This document shows, piece by piece, positions 1 to 6,709 of a stretch of DNA of 8,388 bases (within the stretch, counting starts at the first letter, position 1; each line of letters starts with the position of its first letter). The notes beneath the pieces are model-generated. The model was not told the DNA's origin. It did no database searches and worked only from the letters and a program-made list of their open reading frames with translations. The position numbers and the translations under genes were made by a program. Source of the stretch: Candidatus Fermentibacterota bacterium (lineage in GTDB: Bacteria; JAFGKV01); contig JAFGKV010000053.1 of assembly GCA_016928395.1 (NCBI GenBank), positions 1 through 8,388 of the forward strand, read 5' to 3'.

Positions 1-38
1 CTCCTCACTCCTATCTCCTCACTCCTATCTCCTCACTC
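1..38. repeat. Tandem repeat, 14-bp unit with 7-bp sub-period
   Basis: Two full copies and one partial copy of CTCCTCACTCCTAT are seen. The unit is two related heptamers, CTCCTCA and CTCCTAT. The array starts at base 1, so it probably continues beyond the window. It lies downstream of the minus-strand hydrolase gene in non-coding DNA. A second, degenerate heptamer array lies at 4612-4639, on the other side of the minus-strand block. The function is unknown; it resembles intergenic microsatellite-like repeats and shows none of the repeat/spacer structure of a CRISPR array. Confidence 0.8.
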
Positions 39-191
39 GACAGAGCCCTTTGAGCCTTTGTGGTGAAATGCCTTCCTCTGTGCCCTAGGCGTGCGTTCCG
101 GCCGTGTCGTTGGCCCTGAGCCTAGTCCATGGGCGCGAGATCCCCATTTCGGATTTCCCACGGGCCGAACGCCCCCGTCAGCGAGGGCCGG

Positions 192-977
192 CTAGTTCTG
201 GAGCACCTCGGTGAACAGGTCGCGCATGGCCTCCCAGGATCGGGCCTCTGCCTTGGCATCGTATCGTTGGGGATCGTGACGGTGGGTGAACCCGTGCACC
301 GCATTGCCGAGGATCATGAGATACCAATCCACCTCGGCGTTGCGCATCTCCTGGATGAACCCCATGAGCTCTTCGTCCGGCACCGCGGAGTCATTGCCGC
401 CGTGGCAGACCAGCACCGTACCCTTGATCTGGCGGGCATCCTCCGGATCAGGAGTTGCCAGCCCTCCGTGAAAGCTGACGGCCGCCTTGACATCCGCCCC
501 GCTGCGGGCCAGTTCCAGGGCGCCGGTGCCTCCGAAGCAGTAGCCGATGACCGCCAACCGCGTCGCATCGACCTCCGCCCGATCCCGCAGTACCTCGAGC
601 CCGCGCTGCAGGCGTCGGCGGTAGAGCGCCACATCGCCCTTGTACTTCCCGGAGGATTGCGCCGCCTCGGCACGGCCGTCGGGCATGTCGTCCGCACCGT
701 ATATATCACAGGCGAATGCCGCGTATCCTTCCTGTGCCAGCCGGTCGGCGACCTCCCTCTCATGGTCTGTCACCCCCAGCCACTGATGCACGATGAGGAT
801 GCCCGGCACCGGCTCGGCGCCCTGTTCAGGAAGCGCCAGGTACCCCTCCAACTGCGCGTCTTTATCTGCGTAACGGATTGTCACGGATGACTGGGCATGG
901 GCGCCGGTCAGGAGAAGAGCGGCGGCGAAAAGGGCACGCAGCGCCGCCCTTACGGGGGAGGATCGAAGAACCATCAT
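192..977 (-). CDS. Exported dienelactone hydrolase family protein
   Basis: This is a 261-residue alpha/beta hydrolase of the dienelactone hydrolase (DLH) family. Residues 1-29 form a signal peptide: Arg residues, a hydrophobic AALRALFAAALLL core and a likely cut after AHA. The enzyme is therefore probably periplasmic or secreted, unlike cytosolic DLHs. The Cys-Asp-His triad is visible: Cys147 in GYCFGG, Asp196 in HGGNDSAVP and His228 in NAVHGFTH. Gln65 in HQWLGV replaces the glutamate of classical DLH (QEIFG), and the Arg of the DLYAR substrate motif is missing (DIYGA here). True dienelactone activity is therefore doubtful and the substrate is unknown. The ATG at 977 is chosen because GAGAGGG lies 5 bases upstream and it starts the signal peptide; the next codon (974) is also ATG. 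A TTG at 1019 is unlikely. The gene lies 79 bp downstream of the cyclase/ATPase gene on the same strand with no clear terminator between, so co-transcription is possible. Confidence 0.88.
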   Translation of the reverse strand: MMVLRSSPVRAALRALFAAALLLTGAHAQSSVTIRYADKDAQLEGYLALPEQGAEPVPGILIVHQWLGVTDHEREVADRLAQEGYAAFACDIYGADDMPDGRAEAAQSSGKYKGDVALYRRRLQRGLEVLRDRAEVDATRLAVIGYCFGGTGALELARSGADVKAAVSFHGGLATPDPEDARQIKGTVLVCHGGNDSAVPDEELMGFIQEMRNAEVDWYLMILGNAVHGFTHRHDPQRYDAKAEARSWEAMRDLFTEVLQN

Positions 978-1056
978 GACTACCCTCTCTGTGAAGCCAA
1001 GGTCACACTGCGGGTGCAATCACAGGGAATTGATCCATGCATATCGTGGGCCTGTC

Positions 1057-4000
1057 TCACCGTTGCGTTGCTGACTCCGGCCTGGGCTGCGCCTCGGCCT
1101 CCGACCGCGCTGTCCGATTCAGGGTAGCCGGCATCACATCTTGGATGTTCATCTGCGCGCCCCGCGCCATGGCCTCCTCCAAAGCTTCTGGGGTCAGCCG
1201 CTCCCGCAGGGCCGCCATCACGCCCTCGGCGTCGTGGGCGACTTCGGCATTGCTGCGAGGATGCCGCAGCGCAAGACCTAAGAGCTCGGCCGCCCCAATG
1301 GAATCACCTTCTCCCATGACGATTTCGGCCTTGCCCGCCAACGTCGAAAGGGCAACCCACACCGCGTCCACCGCCAAGGCCTCCTCGCAGGCGCGGGCAT
1401 AGCACGAAAGGGCCGTGGCCCGGTCGCCCAACCGGCAGTGGGCCTGGCCCACATTTGCCATGTCTATGGCGGCACTCCATCGATCACCAACCCTGCAGGC
1501 GAACTCATAGTCGGCCTCGTAGCAGCGGAGGGCTGCGTGATAGTCGCCCTGGGCCATGTAGACATTCCCAAGGTTAGCCCGGCATGTCGCAGTCTCGAAC
1601 GGGGCACCGGCTGCCTCCGCCAGGCGGATGCCCTCCAGGTAGTATCGTTCTGCCGCGGGATAGTCGGCAGTGTTCAACGCGGCATTCCCCAAGAGCGTGT
1701 ACGCCCGCGCCATGTGGTACTCATCGTGCGATCCGTGGGATAGTTCGAGGCACTCCTGCCCACACCGCGCAACACCGGCATAGTCACCCATGAAGAAGAG
1801 CACGTAGCCCATGGCGTACAGCGCGTTTCTGATGGTGGAGGGATCCTCCGTGCCCCGCGCCAATACGACGCCGCGCTCGCCAAGGCATCTTGCCTCCGCG
1901 ATATCCCCGCAAAGGCAGGCAATTCTACACAAAAGGCTGAGTGCGCGAGCAGCCAGCTCCCCATGAGAGCCTACCAAGTTCAGCCCCTCCTCAAGGTGCC
2001 CGCGAGCATCCGTGAACTCGCTGAGCTTCATACGCGCCTCTCCGAGCAGAATCTGAAGAGCGGCCTTCTTCTGGGGCGTGTCCGCCGCGGCCGCGCCGCG
2101 CGCAAGCAGCTCCAGTGCCCGTTCGGCGTCGGAAATGGCCTGACGGAGATCCGCGCTCTGGACTGCCGCATCGGCGGCCCTCTTGAGCCACTCCGCGGCA
2201 CAAGTCGCGCTGCCGGCTTTTTCATAGTGATCGGCGATGAGCGCGGCGAACTCCCGGGTTCGCTCACCGGTCTGACGCTCCAGCCACAATGCCGCGTGCT
2301 GGTGGTAGATGCGGCGAGAACGCAGAAGCACGGTCTCGTAGACTACCTCACGGAGCACAGCATGCTTGAAAAGATACTCACCTGCATCACAGAATCGGGA
2401 CGGGCAGTGAGGGAACACCAGGTTCTTACTCTGAACTTCACAAAGGCATGCTTCGATGTCGATCTGCTCCTCGCCGGCGTCCTGCATGGCGCGGATCGAT
2501 CCATCCCAGAAGTAACGCCCCACCACCGCAGCCCTCTGGAGTAGTACTCGTTCGTCCGGCGAGAGACCGTCGAAACGCGCCTGAAGGACCCCGGTGAGTG
2601 TAGTGGGCACCCGAAGGCCCTGAAGGCGGTCCGACTGCACCGACCATCTCTCTCTGCCCCGAATGATCACGCCGTCGTCGATCAGCATCTTGATAATCTC
2701 TTCGAGGTAGAAGGGATTTCCTTCGGCATGCCCGACGATCTGCTCGCACAGACTGGTGGGCAGATCGTCAACGTGAAGCAGGATATCGGCGACCAAGGTC
2801 TGGCTCTGGGAAGGCGTGAGGGGCGAGAGGGCCACATGCATGAACCCCGGCAGCCCATCCTGTCGCCAACTTGGGACGCGCTCGAACAGTGCCGGGCGTG
2901 CCGTGCCGATGAGCAGGAGCCGGCTATGAGGGAGATCACTCGTGATGCGAGCGATGAACTCCAGGGAGGGGAGGTCGGCCCAATGCAGGTCTTCCAGGAG
3001 GATGACAAGTGGCGTGTCCCGACTCAGATCCCGGAAATAGACCCATAGGTGAGAGAGGGCGGTCTGGGCGAACGTTGCGCTGTCAAGCAGGTGTCTCACG
3101 CCCGGCGCCGTGGAGAAATCGAAACCGAGCAAATGCCCCGTCACGTGAGCCTGTTCGGTGCTCAGATACGCCGCGGTATGTCTTTCGAACTTGCGCTGCA
3201 CCTCGGCCACAGCATCACTCTCCGTGATCGAGAAATGCGCACGGAGCAGATCGCGAAGCAACCCGTAGGGAGTCGTGGTCAACTCGGGAGAGGCCCGGCC
3301 GCGCACACAAAGCGCCACGGGGGCCTGACTCTGTCGCCATCGCTCGAATTCAAAAAGCAGTCTGGATTTTCCGATCCCCGCCTCTCCAAGGATTAGAGCG
3401 CTTCGGGCCTCCGGCCCCCCCATCGCGTGCCCGTACGCGCGTTGAAGCACATCAAGCTCATTCTCACGCCCCACCATGGGAGTCTCCACATCCTCCACAC
3501 ACCGCGCGGGCCTCGCCGTAGTAGAGGAGCGAAGACCAACAACAAGATAGGTGCGAAGAGGTTCGCTCTTGCCCTTCACCGAAAGCGGTTCCATGGCCCG
3601 CGCCTCAAACATCCCCCGCACGTGACGGTACGTTACATGAGCGATGAGCACGCCGCCGGGTGGTGCGGAAGTCTGGATGCGGGACGCGGTGTTGACGGCA
3701 TCACCTGCCACCGCAAACCCGTCTGCCCGATTCGAGTTGAAGCTGACTGCCACCAACCCCGTGTTGATCCCGATGCGAAGGCGAAGAGGGGCGGGAACGC
3801 AGCACGAAGCGTGCTCTTTGGGCGCACGACGTTCCGACCGAGTGCCGTCCTCGTTCCACCCCCAGTCTTGATTGAGTGCCGACATCGTGCGCTGGAGCTC
3901 CAGCCCGGTCAGCACCGCGTTCGACGGGTCAGTCTCCCGGGCCGCGGGGATGCCGAAGACTGCCACCACCGCGTCACCGATGAACTTCTCCACAACCCCG

Positions 4001-4299
4001 CCGTGCCGCTCAACCACCTCGCGGCACGCCTTGAAGAACGACGCCTGCATCTCGCCGACATCCTCGGGGTCCATCGCTTCAGCAATGGAAGTGAACCCTG
4101 CCAGGTCGGCGAACAGAATTGTGACCTGACGGCGTTCTTCCGTGGCAGCCTGCGCTCGAAGTGCCGCCAGCTTCTCCCGCAGGGTCCCAATAGCGGTATC
4201 CACCACCGCATCACCCAACACCGCGCGCTGGGTCTCCATGTGGACGAGGGCGTGCTGCAGGGCGTGGGCTTCGTCTGCGCCACCCTCGCTGCCCGACAT
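1057..4299 (-). CDS. Class III adenylate/guanylate cyclase with STAND-type ATPase and TPR repeats
   Basis: This 1080-residue multidomain signalling protein has no visible signal peptide or membrane segment, so it is probably cytosolic. Residues 15-55 form a helical lead-in. Residues 57-256 are the cyclase domain, with metal aspartates Asp65 (LFADLAGF) and Asp109 (FIGDAV), Lys105, and the catalytic Asn203 and Arg207 (AVNTASR). Ala196 occupies the second base-recognition position, normally Asp or Thr, so nucleotide specificity is uncertain. An unusual insert of about 27 residues (about 144-170) precedes RIGINTG. From about 275 to 660 is an AAA_16/STAND-like ATPase, with Walker A GEAGIGKS (305-312), Walker B LVILLED (431-437) and the family signature EYLFKHAVLREVVYE (641-655). 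TPR-like helices fill about 685-1015, clearest at 865-960. The layout recalls mammalian soluble adenylyl cyclase with one cyclase domain. The ATG at 4299 is chosen: AGGAG lies 9 bases upstream, the family-like lead-in follows, and a small ORF stop overlaps it. The frame stays open to a GTG at 4482, but without a good binding site. Confidence 0.9.
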   Translation of the reverse strand: MSGSEGGADEAHALQHALVHMETQRAVLGDAVVDTAIGTLREKLAALRAQAATEERRQVTILFADLAGFTSIAEAMDPEDVGEMQASFFKACREVVERHGGVVEKFIGDAVVAVFGIPAARETDPSNAVLTGLELQRTMSALNQDWGWNEDGTRSERRAPKEHASCCVPAPLRLRIGINTGLVAVSFNSNRADGFAVAGDAVNTASRIQTSAPPGGVLIAHVTYRHVRGMFEARAMEPLSVKGKSEPLRTYLVVGLRSSTTARPARCVEDVETPMVGRENELDVLQRAYGHAMGGPEARSALILGEAGIGKSRLLFEFERWRQSQAPVALCVRGRASPELTTTPYGLLRDLLRAHFSITESDAVAEVQRKFERHTAAYLSTEQAHVTGHLLGFDFSTAPGVRHLLDSATFAQTALSHLWVYFRDLSRDTPLVILLEDLHWADLPSLEFIARITSDLPHSRLLLIGTARPALFERVPSWRQDGLPGFMHVALSPLTPSQSQTLVADILLHVDDLPTSLCEQIVGHAEGNPFYLEEIIKMLIDDGVIIRGRERWSVQSDRLQGLRVPTTLTGVLQARFDGLSPDERVLLQRAAVVGRYFWDGSIRAMQDAGEEQIDIEACLCEVQSKNLVFPHCPSRFCDAGEYLFKHAVLREVVYETVLLRSRRIYHQHAALWLERQTGERTREFAALIADHYEKAGSATCAAEWLKRAADAAVQSADLRQAISDAERALELLARGAAAADTPQKKAALQILLGEARMKLSEFTDARGHLEEGLNLVGSHGELAARALSLLCRIACLCGDIAEARCLGERGVVLARGTEDPSTIRNALYAMGYVLFFMGDYAGVARCGQECLELSHGSHDEYHMARAYTLLGNAALNTADYPAAERYYLEGIRLAEAAGAPFETATCRANLGNVYMAQGDYHAALRCYEADYEFACRVGDRWSAAIDMANVGQAHCRLGDRATALSCYARACEEALAVDAVWVALSTLAGKAEIVMGEGDSIGAAELLGLALRHPRSNAEVAHDAEGVMAALRERLTPEALEEAMARGAQMNIQDVMPATLNRTARSEAEAQPRPESATQR

Positions 4300-4394
4300 C
4301 ACGAGGAGCTCCTGCTGGCCATCGGCCAGACCACGCGGTCGTGGGATGGACTCGAGACGGGGTACTGCGTCATCGTGATGGCGTACTGATGCAT
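4299..4394 (-). CDS. Putative 31-residue leader peptide or small ORF coupled to the cyclase gene
   Basis: This ATG-started ORF of 31 codons lies directly before the cyclase/ATPase gene, in a different frame from it. AAAGGAG (4407-4401) lies six bases before the ATG, a better ribosome binding site than the cyclase's own. The TGA stop shares its last base with the cyclase ATG (TGATG), the classic layout for translational coupling by re-initiating ribosomes. The peptide starts MHQYAITMTQYPV and ends in a Ser-rich ASRSSS tail. It has no recognisable domain, membrane segment or attenuator-like run of one amino acid. It could be a regulatory leader, a real small protein or a chance ORF. A frameshift in the N-terminus of the cyclase gene is also possible but less likely, since that protein looks complete from 4299. 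Confidence 0.5.
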   Translation of the reverse strand: MHQYAITMTQYPVSSPSHDRVVWPMASRSSS

Positions 4395-4400
4395 GGCCGG

Positions 4401-4407
4401 CTCCTTT
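4401..4407 (-). promoter_or_regulatory. Ribosome binding site of the small ORF before the cyclase gene
   Basis: Read on the minus strand, AAAGGAG is followed by CCGGCC and then ATG. The spacing of six bases is close to ideal. It is the main reason for thinking the 31-codon ORF is translated. Confidence 0.55.
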
Positions 4408-4611
4408 GGTACTGGCGCCAAGACGCAATGCCACAGGCCATGAGTCAATAGCGTTGTTACCTGGTCGCTCCCGGCCCATCACTACTCAAGGGAATCGGCG
4501 ACCGTGGGGCCTTCCTTGGGAACGGATGGCGCCAGATAGGATTCACGGTTTCGCTCGCAGTTGGGAGGGTTGTGAGCTCAGGCCGGACTGCGGGCTTCGC
4601 CGTGCTGCGAA

Positions 4612-4639
4612 GTTCTCAGTTCTCACTTGTCGGTTCTCA
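4612..4639. repeat. Degenerate tandem heptamer repeat
   Basis: Four consecutive heptamers, GTTCTCA, GTTCTCA, CTTGTCG and GTTCTCA, lie in phase 29 bp upstream of the pgk -35 box. Three copies are identical and one is diverged. The consensus matches the CTCCTCA heptamer at 1-38 in five of seven positions, so both may belong to one class of intergenic repeat in this genome. The function is unknown. Confidence 0.65.
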
Positions 4640-4667
4640 GTCAAGCACAGACCGCTGACTGGCCTCC

Positions 4668-4696
4668 TTGACACCGCGCCATCGCTCGCCTACCAT
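4668..4696 (+). promoter_or_regulatory. Sigma70-type promoter of pgk-tpiA-secG-tRNA-Leu
   Basis: A perfect -35 box TTGACA (4668-4673) is separated by exactly 17 bp from TACCAT (4691-4696), which matches TATAAT at four of six positions. Transcription would start near 4703. That leaves a short untranslated leader of about 28 bases containing the AGGAGG binding site before the GTG start at 4731. The position also rules out pgk starts lying inside the -35 box. Confidence 0.72.
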
Positions 4697-4718
4697 CGGT
4701 TCAGTGATTCCGTACATG

Positions 4719-4724
4719 AGGAGG
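4719..4724 (+). promoter_or_regulatory. Ribosome binding site deciding the pgk start
   Basis: AGGAGG is followed by six bases (GTGAAG) and GTG at 4731. The in-frame ATG at 4716 lies upstream of this site and the ATG at 4746 is 21 bases beyond it. The GTG is therefore the best-supported start. Confidence 0.7.
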
Positions 4725-4730
4725 GTGAAG

Positions 4731-5939
4731 GTGGAACTGCAACGCATGACTGTTCGCGACGTGGATCTCGCGGGCACACGGGTGATCGCACGAGTTGATT
4801 ACAATGTGCCGTTGGATAGCGAAGGCCGCGTAACCGACGACCTGCGCATACGGGAAACGCTGCCCACGGTGCGATATGTGCTAGGCCACGGGGCTTCGCT
4901 GGTCTTGATGGCGCACCTGGGCCGGCCCAAGGGAAAGATCGTCCCCGGCCTGAGTTTGAGGCCGGTGGCCAACCGGCTCAGTGAATTGCTCAAGATCCCT
5001 GTGGCCATGGCACCAGATTGCGTGGGGCCTGAGACCGCGGTACTGGCCGCCGGTCTGAAGCCGGGCGGGATCCTGCTGCTGGAGAACCTCCGGTTCCACA
5101 AGGAGGAGGAGTCCAACGATCCGGATTTTGCCCGCCAACTGGCCACGTTCGGGGATGTCTACGTCAATGATGCCTTTGGAACTGCGCACCGCGCCCACGC
5201 CTCCACCGAGGGTATCACCCATCATCTCTCCACCTCGGTGGCCGGCTTCTTGATGGAAAGGGAGCTTGCGGCATTCCACGCCTTGCTGTCAGCGCCCCAA
5301 CGGCCCTTCCTGGCCATTCTCGGCGGCGCCAAGGTCAGCGATAAGATCGGCGTGCTGCAGAACCTCCTCCGTGTGGCCGATTCGGTGTTCGTGGGAGGCG
5401 CCATGGCGAACACGTTCCTGCTGGCCAAGGGATTCCGGGTGGGCGATTCACTGGTGGAAACCGCTGCCGTCGACACCGCGCGTGCCGTGATGGAAGACGC
5501 ATCCCGGATGGGCAAAGAGGTACTCCTGCCCGTCGATGTGGTGGTAGCCACCGAGCTATCGCGGGGTGCCGTGACCCGCGTGGTCCCCGGCGACGGCATT
5601 CCCGATGGGTGGAAGGCCCTGGACATCGGGCCACTGTCCATACAGGCAGTACGAGATTCCTGCGCCCATGCCGCCACGATTTTCTGGAATGGTCCCATGG
5701 GCGTCTTCGAAACGCCTCCCTTTGATGCGGGGACCATGGAGACCGCCCGGGCATTGGCGTCTGCGACATCCGCCGGAGTGGTCACGGTGGTCGGTGGCGG
5801 CGACTCGGGCGCGGCATTGCAGAAGGCGGGATTAGCTGCCGCGGTGACCCATCTTTCCACCGGCGGCGGCGCTAGTCTCGAACTGGTCGAAGGGCGTGAA
5901 CTTCCGGGCGTAATGGCCCTGCAGGCGGTCCAAGCATGA
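4731..5939 (+). CDS. pgk: Phosphoglycerate kinase
   Basis: This cytosolic glycolytic enzyme interconverts 1,3-bisphosphoglycerate plus ADP and 3-phosphoglycerate plus ATP. The 402-residue length is normal. From the GTG start, substrate-binding residues fall at canonical places: Asp23 and Asn25 in RVDYNVP, Arg39, and His62 and Arg65 in AHLGRP. Further family motifs are LLLENLRFHKEEE, YVNDAFGTAHRAHAS, GGAKVSDK (198-205), WNGPMGVFE, GGGDS (355-359) and GGGASLE (378-384). GTG at 4731 is chosen over ATG at 4716 or 4746 because of AGGAGG six bases before it and the promoter just upstream. The last four bases overlap the tpiA start (ATGA), so the two are very likely translationally coupled. No gapA gene precedes it, although gap-pgk-tpiA order is common in bacteria. 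The upstream neighbour is the divergent signalling block, and pgk appears to have its own promoter. Confidence 0.97.
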   Translation: MELQRMTVRDVDLAGTRVIARVDYNVPLDSEGRVTDDLRIRETLPTVRYVLGHGASLVLMAHLGRPKGKIVPGLSLRPVANRLSELLKIPVAMAPDCVGPETAVLAAGLKPGGILLLENLRFHKEEESNDPDFARQLATFGDVYVNDAFGTAHRAHASTEGITHHLSTSVAGFLMERELAAFHALLSAPQRPFLAILGGAKVSDKIGVLQNLLRVADSVFVGGAMANTFLLAKGFRVGDSLVETAAVDTARAVMEDASRMGKEVLLPVDVVVATELSRGAVTRVVPGDGIPDGWKALDIGPLSIQAVRDSCAHAATIFWNGPMGVFETPPFDAGTMETARALASATSAGVVTVVGGGDSGAALQKAGLAAAVTHLSTGGGASLELVEGRELPGVMALQAVQA

Positions 5940-6706
5940 GAACTCCACTGGTTGTCGGCAACTGGAAGATGCATCTGAGCAGAGACGAGGCAGGCGCCTT
6001 GGCGGGCGAGATCCGAAACAAGCTCGACATCTCCCCCGATCAAGTGGGGGTCGCGGTGTGTCCGCCGTTCCCCTATCTCTCGGCGGTTCACGCCGTCCTC
6101 GCCGGCGGTCCGGTGGCGTTGGGGGCCCAAGATGGCCACTGGGCACCACAGGGTGCCTATACCGGCTGGGTCTCTATGCAAATGCTGGTTGACGTGGGAT
6201 GCCGCTATGTCATAATTGGTCACTCCGAACGTCGACAGTTCGCGCAGGAAACCGACACCGATATCGGCAAGAAGGTGAAGGCCGGCCTCGGGCAGGGTCT
6301 TGCGGTGATCCTCTGTGTTGGCGAGACGGGCCCCGAACGAGATGGCGGCATCACGTACGATGTCGTGATGCGACAGCTTTCGGGTGCATTGGAAGGCCTT
6401 TCGGGCGCTGAATGTGACAACTTGATCATCGCCTACGAGCCGGTCTGGGCAATTGGTACCGGCAAGACCGCGACACCCGCGATGGCACAGGAAGTCCATT
6501 CCTTCATCCGAAGCTGGATGGAGAAGAGGTGGGGTTTTGGCGCGGCCCAGAAGCTGATCATCCTGTATGGCGGAAGCGTCAAGCCTGACAACATGCGTAC
6601 CCTGGCCGCGATGCATGATATCGATGGAGCGCTGGTGGGAGGAGCCAGTCTCGGCGCACAGGGATTCCTTGAAATCGTCCGGCAGGCAGATGCCGGAAAG
6701 AGGTAG
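5936..6706 (+). CDS. tpiA: Triosephosphate isomerase
   Basis: This 256-residue TIM-barrel enzyme interconverts dihydroxyacetone phosphate and glyceraldehyde 3-phosphate in the cytosol. The catalytic residues are intact: Asn9 and Lys11 in GNWKMH, His96 in IGHSERRQF and Glu168 in AYEPVWAIGTGKT, followed by the mobile loop. The phosphate-binding LYGGSVKPDN (210-219) and GALVGGASL (231-239) motifs are present. One residue is odd. The highly conserved GA(F/Y)TGE(I/V)S segment reads GAYTGWVS, with Trp78 in place of the loop-3 glutamate near the dimer interface. The start overlaps the pgk stop as ATGA. secG begins 3 bp after the stop. Position and spacing place it in one operon with pgk, secG and tRNA-Leu. 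Confidence 0.97.
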   Translation: MRTPLVVGNWKMHLSRDEAGALAGEIRNKLDISPDQVGVAVCPPFPYLSAVHAVLAGGPVALGAQDGHWAPQGAYTGWVSMQMLVDVGCRYVIIGHSERRQFAQETDTDIGKKVKAGLGQGLAVILCVGETGPERDGGITYDVVMRQLSGALEGLSGAECDNLIIAYEPVWAIGTGKTATPAMAQEVHSFIRSWMEKRWGFGAAQKLIILYGGSVKPDNMRTLAAMHDIDGALVGGASLGAQGFLEIVRQADAGKR

Positions 6707-6709
6707 TTG

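Larger units (their letters stand above)
4395..4730. other. Intergenic region between the divergent blocks
   Basis: This 336-bp stretch separates the minus-strand signalling genes from the plus-strand glycolytic operon. It holds the pgk promoter and ribosome binding site at its right end and a degenerate heptamer repeat at 4612-4639. It also holds an inverted repeat CTTCGC/GCGAAG (4595-4600 and 4607-4612), extendable with G-T pairs. On the minus strand no convincing -35/-10 pair for the cyclase gene was found. TTGACT (4448-4443) is present but has no matching -10 at normal spacing. No recognisable protein or RNA gene was seen between about 4410 and 4610. Confidence 0.7.

Noticed and set aside
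1-38. CRISPR array
   Set aside because: The repeats are direct, 14 bp, contiguous and without spacers.
160-178. Possible terminator ACGGG/CCCGT downstream of the DLH gene
   Set aside because: The stem is only 5 bp with a 9-base loop and no T-run on the minus strand. A longer-range CTAGGC/GCCTAG pair (85-90, 120-125) also lacks a T-run.
129-890. Plus-strand open frame (253 codons) opposite the DLH-family gene
   Set aside because: It is antisense to a protein with a complete catalytic triad and signal peptide and has no recognisable features.
3427-4389. Plus-strand open frame (320 codons) opposite the cyclase/ATPase gene
   Set aside because: The opposite strand carries conserved cyclase and Walker motifs; this frame has no domain-like pattern.
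4300-4482. N-terminal extension of the cyclase protein (61 extra residues from GTG 4482)
   Set aside because: There is no good ribosome binding site and no family-like sequence. The 4299 start has AGGAG upstream and a TGATG overlap with the small ORF.
5222-6616. Long minus-strand open frame (464 codons) across pgk and tpiA
   Set aside because: It lies opposite two clearly recognised enzymes, shows no family motif, and is the kind of shadow frame common in GC-rich DNA.
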